This document shows, in pieces, positions 45,425 through 53,876 of a stretch of DNA of 64,000 nucleotides (the first letter of the stretch is position 1; each line of letters begins with the position of its first letter). The position numbers and the translations under genes were made by a program. The notes below the pieces were generated by a model, which saw only the letters and a list, made by a program, of their open reading frames with translations, did no database searches and had not been told where the DNA came from. The stretch is taken from assembly GCA_002359315.1 (NCBI GenBank), contig DEMS01000030.1:1-64000 (forward strand), in the 5' to 3' direction. This stretch comes from Bacteroidetes bacterium UBA2664. GTDB taxonomy: Bacteria > Bacteroidota > Rhodothermia > Balneolales > Balneolaceae.

Positions 45425-45946
45425 CTAAGCAGCTTGACCGTTATTCACAGCGGCGTACTCTTCCGGAGATTTGTAACCTTCCCGGTCTTTAACGCGCGTG
45501 TACTCTCCGGATGATTTTTGATCATAGTAGATCACCTTATTGCCTTTCTTCCGTGGCAAAATGGTCTCTATATTAGCAAATGTTTTATCATGCTCTTGAG
45601 AATCATGGTGTGATATAAAAAGTGTGGCATTTAAACCAATGAAAGCTTCCACATCCACACCCTTTTCCAATTCATCTTTGGTAAATCTAGATCCTCTCCA
45701 CCGCTCAAGATCTTTGCGAAGGTTGGACTTTTCGTTTAATGACCTCGTATATCTCTTTATAAGAAAATAGTGTCTTCCTTCTGAGTCCTGCTCTTCAAGT
45801 TCAAAGACCAGCGATAATTTGTGCTTATCACCGAACTTCGTTGATAAAATTCCTAGATCCACGACATCGACAAGAACTGCATCTTGAAGACCATCTGGAG
45901 CTAATGGAAATTCAGTTTTTTCTTCTTTTATGATTAAATCTGACAT
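45425..45946 (-). CDS. DUF669-like phage ssDNA-binding-type protein
   Basis: 173 aa from ATG 45946, chosen because GGAGGA lies upstream and because the longer frame to 46072 would overlap the YqaJ gene. LQDAVLVDVVDLG, KHKLSLVFELEEQDSEGRHY, KSNLRKDLERWRGSRF and TFANIETILPRK follow the pattern of DUF669-type phage replication proteins, thought to bind single-stranded DNA. It lies 11 bp after the YqaJ exonuclease stop, a normal partner in phage-type recombination. Confidence 0.7.
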   Translation of the reverse strand: MSDLIIKEEKTEFPLAPDGLQDAVLVDVVDLGILSTKFGDKHKLSLVFELEEQDSEGRHYFLIKRYTRSLNEKSNLRKDLERWRGSRFTKDELEKGVDVEAFIGLNATLFISHHDSQEHDKTFANIETILPRKKGNKVIYYDQKSSGEYTRVKDREGYKSPEEYAAVNNGQAA

Positions 45947-45957
45947 ATTGTCCTCCG

Positions 45958-46890
45958 TTATTTGACGACGAATCGCCGGGTTGATGTTTGTTTGATAAAC
46001 TTCTTGCAAAGTGCAGGGTAACGCTGCTTTAGCACGGTTGTATCTAGCCGGTTGGTCGATTGGTTCTTCCACGTGATCAGATCACGGCCAGCAACCACTA
46101 ATCTCTCTGCATTGCCGATTTCATTTTTCAGAAAAACTTCCAATATCTCTTTTTCAAGTTCGAGATCTGAAATCTTGTCTCGCACTCGTTTGAGTTCTTC
46201 GTAATACGCGAAGCTATCCGGGCTGGCCTCGACGACTGATCCGTCAGTAGCATCAGGAAACAGAAGCATCATATCTGAATTGGTGCTCGGATCGGGTGCG
46301 ATATCCTGCTGGATATGTAGAGTCCACCATTGGATTACTTTTTCCGTGTTACGCCGGATGAACTGCTCATCACGCTTTATCAGAATTGGATCGTGGAAAA
46401 TTCCCGTGTCTCGCTCGAATATGGCAAGATATGCATACTCGTACCCGGTCAGCATCAAGTAGTGCTGAATTTGATAATCCCAATCCGAGGGATATAATCC
46501 ATCCTCGGCCTTCAGGCGGTAGCTGGTAGTGCTTTTGATTTCCAGCACACCGGGCCCGTCATGATCCTCATTGCTACATATCTGACGATCTATGTTTCCG
46601 CGCAAAAAGCTGTGCTCCCGGTGCTGGTACGGCTCAGAGATGTTGCGAAGCTTCAGCCCTGTGGTTTGGGTGAACTTTTCACTGATCATGGGTTCCAATA
46701 AATGGCCCAGCGACATAATGGGCGTGCTGTCTATTGGCTCGATTCTGCCAGTCTTAATCAGCCAAAGATTCAAGGGAGTTTGATAGGAGCTTTCTCCGAG
46801 TGCTGCTGCGATCTCGCTTCCACCGATATAATGCTGCCTATCGGCTACCCACTGTTTGGTTGGTATGTTGTCTAATATTTTCTTAGTCAT
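45958..46890 (-). CDS. YqaJ-type viral recombinase exonuclease
   Basis: 310 aa, lambda-exonuclease/YqaJ family. IGGSEIAAALGESSYQTP at 22-39, GNIDRQI near 98, GVLEIKST near 113 (the E-x-K core) and YQIQHYLMLTG near 142 are the expected catalytic blocks. It would resect dsDNA 5'-3' for single-strand annealing. The C-terminal coiled coil (YEELKRVRDKISDLELEKEILE) is common in the family. Together with the DUF669-like protein it forms a recombination pair, and with the small ORF 46931-47041 and DUF932 upstream it makes an early-type element operon. Confidence 0.88.
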   Translation of the reverse strand: MTKKILDNIPTKQWVADRQHYIGGSEIAAALGESSYQTPLNLWLIKTGRIEPIDSTPIMSLGHLLEPMISEKFTQTTGLKLRNISEPYQHREHSFLRGNIDRQICSNEDHDGPGVLEIKSTTSYRLKAEDGLYPSDWDYQIQHYLMLTGYEYAYLAIFERDTGIFHDPILIKRDEQFIRRNTEKVIQWWTLHIQQDIAPDPSTNSDMMLLFPDATDGSVVEASPDSFAYYEELKRVRDKISDLELEKEILEVFLKNEIGNAERLVVAGRDLITWKNQSTNRLDTTVLKQRYPALCKKFIKQTSTRRFVVK

Positions 46891-46920
46891 AAATTGATTG
46901 GTTTTAATAGTTTATAAAAC

Positions 46921-46947
46921 AAAAAAGGCCTCAATCTGAGGCCTTTT
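46921..46947 (-). terminator. Terminator overlapping small ORF stop
   Basis: GGCCTCA/TGAGGCC inverted repeat (46927-46943) with A-run on the left and T-run on the right; on the minus strand it ends in TTTTTT. It overlaps the stop of the 36-aa ORF and would separate it from yqaJ. Confidence 0.75.
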
Positions 46948-47041
46948 CTTCGTTGGTTGTCGTATCGTCGCTTTCACCAAGAAATACGACGTTTAGTATT
47001 GCGCGTAGAAGCTCGATAGCGCGGTCTAATATGTCCTTCAT
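46931..47041 (-). CDS. Small 36-aa acidic protein
   Basis: 36 codons from ATG 47041, with GGAGG about 9 bp upstream. The peptide has a hydrophobic amphipathic helix (ILDRAIELLRAILNVVFLG) and an acidic tail (ESDDTTTNEEKASD). Its stop lies inside a terminator hairpin. The good RBS and codon pattern support a real small gene; function unknown. Confidence 0.55.
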   Translation of the reverse strand: MKDILDRAIELLRAILNVVFLGESDDTTTNEEKASD

Positions 47042-47099
47042 GGCTTTTTACCTCCGGTAATTATGATGATGATGATCTTTATAATTATTTTTGGTAGGC

Positions 47100-47867
47100 T
47101 CATAGCGCAAAGACCTTGCTTATGTTATGCTGATACCTCGCTGCATATGCCGGGTCTAACTCATGACTCACATAATTGGTCAGACGGTTGTAGATTTTCC
47201 ACTGTGAAATCTTCCCGATTTCATGCTGTGCTATCACTTGTTCAGCAAGACGCTTACTTACCCTATCGGAGATTTTATCAACAAGGAATTCATCCGCAAT
47301 CGTATGCTCAAGGCGATTGATCCGGTTTTGCAAAATGGGGAAATACTCCTTGGCTTCTTCTAGCTTCTCTGATAAATTTTCAAACGAGAAACCGCTTGTG
47401 TGCTTGGCATAATACCGGCTGAGTACCTTCCCAAATACCATTCCGTTTGAACAAACGGACCGGATTGCACCGAAGATAAATCTCACACTTTCGCTACCGT
47501 TATAGGAATTATGCAGGTAGGCGCTCAAACAGATATCGGATTCGCTGTCTCGAAGCTTGAGTTCTGGAAAAGTAATTACAAGCCTCATGCGACTACTATC
47601 CACATAGGAGTGATCGAAATCAAAGCGGAAGGTGTGACCACACATCGCAAGTTCTCGTAATAGAAGGTCAATCAAAGATGCGTTACTTACCAGTTTGTAG
47701 CTGGATTTTACAATACTGATGACTTTGTTATTGTCTTCTCTAACGATGGCTTTGTAATCGGCTGGAAGAAAGGTGGTTTTTTCATCCAGATTAATAATTG
47801 AATGTTTGCTGTCGTCCACGGCGATTTGCCGTTCTTCAACAGCGAAGCAAAATTTTTCTAAGTTCAT
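47100..47867 (-). CDS. DUF932 phage/plasmid-like protein
   Basis: 255 aa of the DUF932 family seen in phages, plasmids and integrative elements: KAIVREDNNKVISIVKSSYKLVSN near 40, FSFxxHNSYNGSESVRF-type centre (CLSAYLHNSYNGSESVRFIF is the local form) and RSVCSNGMVFG near 140. Its function is unknown but it usually travels with replication or recombination genes. It is followed by the small ORF and YqaJ on the same strand. Confidence 0.82.
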   Translation of the reverse strand: MNLEKFCFAVEERQIAVDDSKHSIINLDEKTTFLPADYKAIVREDNNKVISIVKSSYKLVSNASLIDLLLRELAMCGHTFRFDFDHSYVDSSRMRLVITFPELKLRDSESDICLSAYLHNSYNGSESVRFIFGAIRSVCSNGMVFGKVLSRYYAKHTSGFSFENLSEKLEEAKEYFPILQNRINRLEHTIADEFLVDKISDRVSKRLAEQVIAQHEIGKISQWKIYNRLTNYVSHELDPAYAARYQHNISKVFAL

Positions 47868-47961
47868 ATTGGTTTGGTTTAAGAATGTTTTATGAGATGA
47901 TTCTCTATTATTCTTATACCCAAATTTGGAGGAGAATTGCGTAAAAAGGGGATTTTAGGCT

Positions 47962-47988
47962 AAAAAAGAGCGGTTTTCGCTCCTTTTT
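47962..47988 (-). terminator. Terminator after radC-like gene
   Basis: GAGCG (47968-47972) / CGCTC (47978-47982) hairpin flanked by A6 and T5 runs; reads as hairpin plus T-run on the minus strand, just after the RadC-like stop. Confidence 0.7.
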
Positions 47989-47993
47989 ACCGG

Positions 47994-48446
47994 TTACAGC
48001 AGTCCGAGTGACTTCATGGAGAGATATCCGTCAGCTGTAAGGATAATATGATCAACAAGTGGTATGCTTAGCAGGTCACCTGCCTCTTTTATGCGCTTTG
48101 TAAGTTGAATATCTGCCCTGGAAGCCTTTAGAACTCCGCCGCAGTGATTATGAGCGCACAAGATGGAGTCCCCATTGGCAAGCATAGCCAGTTGAAACAC
48201 ATTTTTAGGGTCCACAATAGTGGAACGACTGTTGCCACGAGAAATCAGGCTCCAGCCTAAGCAACGTTTGGCTGAATTAAGGATTAGAATCATAAATGAT
48301 TCGACTAAGTGAAAAGAATCCTGATCCCATACGCTTCGAAGCAGGTCATGAGCTTTATCCGGAGAATCTATCAGGGGTAAATCATTGGGTGAGACAACGG
48401 GATTGTATTTTAGGCTTACCTCGGCAACTATGTTTGAAGTATTCAT
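47994..48446 (-). CDS. RadC-family JAB-domain protein
   Basis: 150 aa, the short element-borne RadC form. The JAMM-like motif is HNHCGGVLKASRAD (His-x-His ... Asp), followed by IPLVDHIILTADGYLSMKSLGLL, which is diagnostic of RadC. The usual HPSG after the histidines is HCGG here. Such short RadC proteins accompany integrative elements and phages; molecular function is unresolved. It lies upstream of DUF932 on the same strand with a terminator between. Confidence 0.88.
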   Translation of the reverse strand: MNTSNIVAEVSLKYNPVVSPNDLPLIDSPDKAHDLLRSVWDQDSFHLVESFMILILNSAKRCLGWSLISRGNSRSTIVDPKNVFQLAMLANGDSILCAHNHCGGVLKASRADIQLTKRIKEAGDLLSIPLVDHIILTADGYLSMKSLGLL

Positions 48447-48649
48447 GAGTATAAGTTTAGTGGTTGATTATTTCACTTTTCTTATACCATAAAAGGCTGG
48501 TTTTACAGTGGATTTTTTTGGTGAGGTAAGAGAAGAAACACACGAATTATTGGTCACACCTGTAAACAGGAGGCTCTGGAGATTACCGGTAGTGTGATCA
48601 AGACGGCTAGTTTTTCAACAGGTACAACTATAATTACAGGTAACAAGGT

Positions 48650-49537
48650 CTATTCATTCTCAGACTCAATATTATCTGTTTTCTCTTTATTTGTAGTAGA
48701 GAAATCAAATTTGGTAAACACTTCTGAGAGGATTGATTGCTCAATATAGCTGCGTTGAGTAGATAACGTTGGAACCCGAACTATTAAATGGATCTCTCCG
48801 GCGCTTGGAAATTGCAGAGTCACTCTCGGTTCAACAGTTGGTATATCCAATCCACGGCTTTTGCTGAGTTGTTCCATATGATTCCGGACCTCATTCAAAA
48901 ACGGTTTGCAGTGCTTGTTGGCTGATTTCATTAATTCTTTTTGTGCAGATTGCCAATTATCCTCTCTTTTAAAGGGCACAGAAAAAACATGCAGGACATA
49001 GTCGTGGGTATAGTTTTCATTAATTACAGGCTCTGTAACAAAAATTGTATTGGGAATTACAGACATTCGTCCTGTACGTTGATGGGTTAGCTTGCCGGGA
49101 CCTACCTCGAGAATAGTGGTGGCAAGTAAATTCTGATCAATCACATCCCCCCTGAAATCCTTGACCTGAATACGATCACCGATTTTAAATGATCCTGCCC
49201 CGGTTTTTATAATCGAACCGGTTACACATAGAATCAACTCTTTTGTAGCAACAACAAAGGCAACCGCAATAGCCACTACTGAGAAGGCTAATGTGCGCAA
49301 TTCCTGACCCCATATTAAAATGATCCCCAAAATAAACATGAGGATTAAGCCATTCCGAATTTGTACAAACCATCTGCGACGTAAATCAATCGAGGCGACA
49401 CTACGGCTGACAAATCTGTAGAGAACAAATCGAAGAATCCAGACGATTGCAACGAGAACGCCCGTACTTATCAATAGTCTTAGCAACGAATGGGAAATCA
49501 TAAAATCATCTATTGTAAAATTTCCAGATTCAATCAT
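48650..49537 (-). CDS. MscS-family mechanosensitive channel
   Basis: 295 aa. Membrane helices at about 15-35, 62-80 and 85-110. The pore-lining helix and beta domain match MscS: AIAVAFVVATKELILCVTGSIIKTGAGSF followed by KIGDRIQVKDFRGDVID. The C-terminal alpha/beta vestibule is present and the tail is acidic. It would release solutes on hypo-osmotic shock. Cargo of the element, perhaps linked to the K+/H+ antiporter downstream of it on the same strand. Confidence 0.88.
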   Translation of the reverse strand: MIESGNFTIDDFMISHSLLRLLISTGVLVAIVWILRFVLYRFVSRSVASIDLRRRWFVQIRNGLILMFILGIILIWGQELRTLAFSVVAIAVAFVVATKELILCVTGSIIKTGAGSFKIGDRIQVKDFRGDVIDQNLLATTILEVGPGKLTHQRTGRMSVIPNTIFVTEPVINENYTHDYVLHVFSVPFKREDNWQSAQKELMKSANKHCKPFLNEVRNHMEQLSKSRGLDIPTVEPRVTLQFPSAGEIHLIVRVPTLSTQRSYIEQSILSEVFTKFDFSTTNKEKTDNIESENE

Positions 49538-49702
49538 TAGAGTTTTAGAGGCTAACTTAGGTTGCTTTTACTTATGGTATGTTAGTATTCGATATAATAT
49601 AAGCCGTAAATGTAATATTACTTTCCTCCAATCGCTATCAAAAATCCACCAGAAACAAGCCCCAAAGCCATTTTGATTTAAAAAATGATTTTGGGGTTTT
49701 GG

Positions 49703-50200
49703 TTATCTATTTGTTAATTTTGAGTTAATAATTTTAGACCATTTCTCTGCGAGTTTAAATTCATCTCTAACCGAGTCTCCGTTTTTTCCTTTGTAAAATT
49801 CAAGAAGAATTCCCGTTTTTTTAAGAGATAAAAACTCGATTCGCAAAGCTACCCAAGATGTAATATTTCGTACACCATCGGGAGTTTTAATCTGCTCATC
49901 TTCTTTTGAAATGCGGCATTTATTTATCTCAGACAGATCCAAAATTACGGTGTTATTCTGGCCATTCGCTTGATTGAGATACATTATTTTCTTGGCGCCC
50001 GTGTCGATGCCAATACCATATTGATCTCGCCAGACTTCGAATTGCGAAAGGACAAGATTATTATTTTGTGCAACCTGGTTGAAATAGGTAGTTATTTTTT
50101 TTGTAGCCCTTTTCTTGAAGCACTCGAAGTAAATTATTGGTACAAAAAAGAATGATAATACAACTGTAAGTATAATTAAAGAGGGTATATCAATTTCCAT
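49703..50200 (-). CDS. Single-pass membrane hypothetical protein
   Basis: 165 aa with one N-terminal membrane helix (about 5-27, IPSLIILTVVLSFFFVPIIYF) and a cytoplasmic beta-rich domain (LVLSQFEVWRDQYGIGID, KKIMYLNQANGQNNTVILDLSEI). The soluble part could be a PH-like fold, but no family is recognised. Lone gene between MscS and the small exported protein. Confidence 0.6.
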   Translation of the reverse strand: MEIDIPSLIILTVVLSFFFVPIIYFECFKKRATKKITTYFNQVAQNNNLVLSQFEVWRDQYGIGIDTGAKKIMYLNQANGQNNTVILDLSEINKCRISKEDEQIKTPDGVRNITSWVALRIEFLSLKKTGILLEFYKGKNGDSVRDEFKLAEKWSKIINSKLTNR

Positions 50201-50330
50201 CTTTGTGAGATTATGAATGAAAAATTCCCATACTCCAAGTGAGTATAAATGGATAGTTTAGAAGGAGTATGAATTTATTAAATAGAATTTGCCGTGTATG
50301 TAGATGACAAATAATTCACGAATGATGGAC

Positions 50331-50708
50331 TTATAAAAAATGATGGAAAGGGAATAGAAGCTCTCTTATCGTTAAGCTTTGATTTATATCTTTTGAAAAG
50401 GATAGATAAATTGAAACTGCTCGACGAATCGGAATTTCTGAAAACAGTCCGAGGTTCGGAATTTCATTATTATTATTTTTTGCATTTGTTACAGGGAGAA
50501 TTCTCAATAGGTTTACTGCACTAGGACCCTGTCTATTAATTCCATAAAGTTCAGGCGTACTTATCGGAATAATCTCTGATTGCTGATTAGATTCTCCAAG
50601 ACTAAAATCATGCACATGATATAAATCAGCTGATTCGGCTGTTGTGGTAATTCCAATAAATAATACTGCCACAACAAACAGACATGATATTTTAAGCAAG
50701 TGTGTCAT
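50331..50708 (-). CDS. Exported hypothetical protein
   Basis: 125 aa from ATG 50708, which places the signal peptide (MTHLLKISCLFVVAVLFIGITTTAES is split around its AES cleavage region) at the N-terminus and avoids the overlap with the antiporter gene. The mature part has no recognised domain. It lies 25 bp after the antiporter stop, so is probably in the same transcript. Confidence 0.5.
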   Translation of the reverse strand: MTHLLKISCLFVVAVLFIGITTTAESADLYHVHDFSLGESNQQSEIIPISTPELYGINRQGPSAVNLLRILPVTNAKNNNNEIPNLGLFSEIPIRRAVSIYLSFSKDINQSLTIRELLFPFHHFL

Positions 50709-50733
50709 TTGTTTAAAAATATACGAATTAGCA

Positions 50734-52200
50734 TCATTTTTGCCTACTATCATCTTTCAGGAGCTTTCTTATTTCGGAGACATCTTTCTTATCTGATAAA
50801 ATAAGAAGCCTATCATTATACAGTATGACAGTATTACCACGAGGTACAATAAATCTTCCTTCACGGTTAATCAATGTAATAAGTACTTTTTCCGGTAAAC
50901 CCAGCTCAAGTATCTGTTTTCCAACGGAGAAATCACCCTCTTCAATTTCCACTTCTTTCAAAGCTGCTTTAGTGTCAATGGATGGTTCCAATTCAATTGG
51001 ATAACGTGTTTTTTCCTTTATTGGGGTATCCACATGTAACCATTTTGCAATAATTGGGATGGTTGTACCCTGAATGAGAACAGAGGTTACCACAACAAAG
51101 AATACGATACTAAAAAAGAGTTCGGCTTGTTCAAGTCCATAAACCAAAGGAAATGTTGCCATAATAATCGGCACAGCTCCTCGTAAGCCAACCCAGGAAA
51201 CCATTAATTTAGCTCTGGTTTTTAATCCGGTAAACATGGTACCCAAAAATACGCTTACTGGCCGCCCTATGAGAATTAGTACGAGAGCAATCATAAGGCC
51301 TTTCATTGATATTTCAACAATTTCTGAGGGAAATACCAGCAGCCCTAAAACAAGAAACATGCAGATCTGCATGAGCCAGCCTACACCATCAAAAAAGTTC
51401 ATAAGGCTTTTTTGGTGAACAAAAATTGAATTACCCATCACAAGCCCTGCAAGGTAAACTGCTAAAAATCCACTCCCAACCAGTAAATCGGTTACCGAAT
51501 ATACAAGCGGTACAAACGAAAGTGCCAATACAGGATAAAGTCCATCATATCCTAAATTAGCGTGGTTAATAATCCATGTGATCATCTTGCCGAACAATAG
51601 TCCTGCAATCATCCCGATAGCCATCTGTTTTATAAAAAGAATGCCCAGTGAGCCCCATGACATTTCAGGTGTAACGAAGTATTGAATAAGGCCTATTGTA
51701 AGGAAAATCGCCATCGGGTCGTTGGTACCCGATTCAAATTCTATAAGTTCACGAAGCCGGTATTTGAACCCGGTAGCACGTGATCGTAAAACTGAGAAAA
51801 CTGAAGCCGCATCTGTTGATGATACAATAGCTCCTAAGATGATACCTTCAATTAGTGACACCTCTAAAATCAAAGACGCAAAATAACCGACAATGACAGC
51901 ACTGATTAAAACACCAACCGTGGAGAGGAGAATACCGGGGAGAACAATTGGCCTGACCTTTTTCCACTTTGTATCTAGACCCCCGGAAAAAAGAATGAAT
52001 ATAAGTGCAACTATACCAAGTGACTGGGCAAGCTCGTAATCATCAAAATCGACAACATTCAAGCCATCTGATCCAAAAAGCATACCTATTCCCAAAAAAA
52101 TCAGGAGTGCAGGAATTCCATATTTAAATGAGAGTTTACTTGAAAAAATACTAAGTAATAAGAGTAATGCAGCAATTAACAGATATATTGAAACAGCCAA
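50734..52200 (-). CDS. K+/H+ antiporter (NhaP2/CvrA-like) with TrkA_C domain
   Basis: 488 aa. About 12 membrane helices with CPA1 motifs: GMLFGSDGLNVVDFDD, the ASxxATDxxSV-type region written here as GAIVSSTDAASVFSVL, and ELIEFESGTNDPMAIFLT with its ion-binding acids. The C-terminal 90 residues form a TrkA_C-like domain (VGKQILELGLPEKVLITLINREGRFIVPRGNT). This is the CvrA/NhaP2 layout for K+/H+ exchange. It is the first gene of a minus-strand run toward 48650. Confidence 0.9.
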   Translation of the reverse strand: MAVSIYLLIAALLLLLSIFSSKLSFKYGIPALLIFLGIGMLFGSDGLNVVDFDDYELAQSLGIVALIFILFSGGLDTKWKKVRPIVLPGILLSTVGVLISAVIVGYFASLILEVSLIEGIILGAIVSSTDAASVFSVLRSRATGFKYRLRELIEFESGTNDPMAIFLTIGLIQYFVTPEMSWGSLGILFIKQMAIGMIAGLLFGKMITWIINHANLGYDGLYPVLALSFVPLVYSVTDLLVGSGFLAVYLAGLVMGNSIFVHQKSLMNFFDGVGWLMQICMFLVLGLLVFPSEIVEISMKGLMIALVLILIGRPVSVFLGTMFTGLKTRAKLMVSWVGLRGAVPIIMATFPLVYGLEQAELFFSIVFFVVVTSVLIQGTTIPIIAKWLHVDTPIKEKTRYPIELEPSIDTKAALKEVEIEEGDFSVGKQILELGLPEKVLITLINREGRFIVPRGNTVILYNDRLLILSDKKDVSEIRKLLKDDSRQK

Positions 52201-52323
52201 TGGAATACTTATTAAAGTTTAAAGTTTAAAATTCATTTTCTAATTTCAACGGTTTAGATCAGAATTAGTCACCGGTTAAGATACTAGTTCTGCTAAAAAA
52301 GATTTGTGACTTATTTCAGATAG

Positions 52324-52683
52324 CCAGAAGTAGCTGGTACGCTGCATTATAATGCTAGTTATACGTGGCCTAGTAAAACCATGTTTTGGTATGGTTCATG
52401 AGATAGGGCACGTATTTGCAGTGTCTAGAATGGTTTTAGTGGTTGGGAAATTAACAATCCTACTAGTCTTCCTGAGCATTGTATTAGTCTATATATTTCT
52501 CCTAATGGCCGATGTTTTAAACCAGTTGATAAGCTGGCGTGGAAACTGTTTACCGGCTTCAGCCCATGGGCAGGTAGGCAGTTGAACAGCGGGTATTTCT
52601 CCAAAATTGATGAGCAGATTTTGAATAGCCGGTGGAATGCGGGTGATGCTGAAAGGGGGTTTAATGTGCGTATACAAGACTAA
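52324..52683 (+). pseudogene. Decayed plus-strand ORF with internal TGA and TAG
   Basis: 120 codons in one frame look strongly protein-like (TLHYNASYTWPSKTMFWYGS, GFSGWEINNP, KLAWKLFTGFSPWAGRQLN, ILNSRWNAGD, NVRIQD) but contain TGA at 52399 and TAG at 52426, and TAG precedes it at 52321. No start codon or RBS is evident. Family unknown. The stops could replace Trp, but with TAG present this reads as an ordinary remnant. Confidence 0.45.
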
Positions 52684-52881
52684 AATCTTAGATATGGATG
52701 AATATTTTTTGCCCCCCAAAAAATTAGAATCCGATTTCTAGCTGAAAACGGATTTTTCTTGGGATGAAGTTTAAATATTTCTATACCGGCTTTAGGGTCA
52801 GGCTGTGCCTGAGTACCAGTGAGGGGGATGGTCTGGGTCCCATATCCAGTTGAGGCAAGATTTAACTATTTTTCAGAGCAT

Positions 52882-52912
52882 AAAAAAACCGCAAGAGGTT
52901 ATCTTGCGGCTT
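52882..52912 (-). terminator. Terminator of the leftward TGA-containing module
   Basis: CCGCAAGA/TCTTGCGG 8-bp stem with A7 on the left side, giving hairpin plus T-run on the minus strand, about 10 bp after the stop at 52923. Confidence 0.85.
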
Positions 52913-52922
52913 TGTGGTTTGT

Positions 52923-53237
52923 TTACCTGAACTTTATGCCTTCTTTTTTAAGCTCATCAATGGCGTGTTCAACCTTTCTGATGTGTCGGGGCTCATAACT
53001 TCTGGTTCTGGTAATCTTATCTCGAAGATCTTCCAAAGTCTGGATCTTTCTCCAATGTGTATCGTGTTCCAATCAATTCTGAACTTCCTCAATATAGCCT
53101 CAGGGATTTTTATATTCCCGAAATTGACAGATTCAAAAGCGGCTTTCTGCTTCACAGACTTTACCTTTTAAATCATTAGATAACTGCTCTTTCATTCTTC
53201 TATTTATTTTTCTCCTGTTTGCTTCATTATAGTCCAT
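52923..53237 (-). CDS. Unknown small protein, three in-frame TGA codons at Trp-like positions
   Basis: 104 codons from ATG 53237 (GGAGG 7-8 bp upstream) to TAA 52923, in one frame. The frame holds TGA at 53133-53135, 53100-53102 and 53073-53075. Read as Trp they give ESRF-W-ICQF, YKNP-W-GYIE and EVQN-W-LEHD, natural contexts, and the codons between and after them (DTHWRKIQTLEDLRDK, PRHIRKVEHAIDELKKEG) are clearly coding. Trp is also encoded once by TGG. A 73-aa ORF in another frame here is a shadow. Function is unknown; the protein is basic and helical, possibly DNA binding. It follows 53251-53553 by 13 bp. Confidence 0.65.
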
Positions 53238-53250
53238 TGGATTCCTCCTT

Positions 53251-53553
53251 TTATTTATTGTTTAAGTTAAGCTCGACATTTGATCAGTCGAGGTGTTTAT
53301 ACGTACTTGCCTCTGCTCGGCCCGCTTTAACGGCACGGACTAAATGAGGTACCATTTCACAAGGTCTCTTCCAACCGTATTTATGGACCAAAGATCTCAC
53401 GACGTAAGGACTAACAAGGAGAATGCGTCCCGTTTCATACATTCCGTTTTCGATTCAAAGGTTTTTTACGGTATCGTACCCGTGTTTTTCTATTAATTTA
53501 TAGCCTTGAGAGTAACTAACGTCTCTTGGCTTCTTGTTTTTTTTATCTGTCAT
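53251..53553 (-). CDS. Unknown small protein with two in-frame TGA codons
   Basis: 100 codons from ATG 53553 (MTDKKNKKPRDV) to TAA 53251. TGA at 53455-53457 and 53284-53286 read as Trp give TVKNL-W-IENGMY and YKHLD-W-SNVELN. A TGG Trp is present in HKYGWKRPC. The basic centre (ILLVSPYVVRSLVHKYGWKRPCEMVPHLVRAVKAGRAEA in life; shown here only by its VVRSLVHKYGWKR core) could be a DNA-binding helix pair. No family is recognised. The frame upstream of 53553 is low-complexity and unlikely to be translated. It is the second gene of a tight minus-strand module after the iteron region. Confidence 0.6.
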
Positions 53554-53751
53554 GTGTGTTGTGTATTTGAAATTAAATATTGTGGAATTTGAAGTGCACA
53601 ATACTATGTTATTGATGTTTAGGGTTTCACCCAGGGTCGTTCCCATAGGTGGGTCAGGTGAGTGTGGTGGGTCTGTTTGCCAACATTTGGCAGTATATAT
53701 ATTCATAACTGTATTATTGTTTTTATCTTTTTATAGCAATATATACCCACT

Positions 53752-53876
53752 ACACCCACCTAAATGCTGTAAACTGTTATATAGCAATGGTTTAATGAGG
53801 GGGATGTGGGCCATTTGACACCCACCTGAACACCCACCTTTTACCTTACACCCACCTTTTATGCATACACCCACCT
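53752..53876. repeat. Iteron-like ACACCCACCT repeats
   Basis: Five identical 10-mers at 53752, 53818, 53830, 53848 and 53867, all in one orientation, with an inverted near-copy AGGTGGGT at 53647. Two TATAGCAAT copies (around 53732 and 53780) lie nearby in AT-rich DNA. Repeats next to a primase-helicase gene suggest a replication origin or initiator-binding region. Confidence 0.65.

Larger units (their letters stand above)
52201..52922. other. Region without intact gene (holds decayed ORF)
   Basis: 722 bp between the antiporter start and the module at 52923. The only coding-like signal is the plus-strand remnant at 52324-52683, annotated separately. The rest shows no gene. A terminator for the leftward module lies at its right end. 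Confidence 0.6.

Noticed and set aside
45947..46072. Longer start for the DUF669-like gene
   Set aside because: It would overlap yqaJ and has no RBS, whereas ATG 45946 has GGAGGA.
52934..53155. 73-aa minus-strand ORF
   Set aside because: It is a shadow frame of the TGA-containing gene 52923-53237, whose frame carries the credible protein and RBS.
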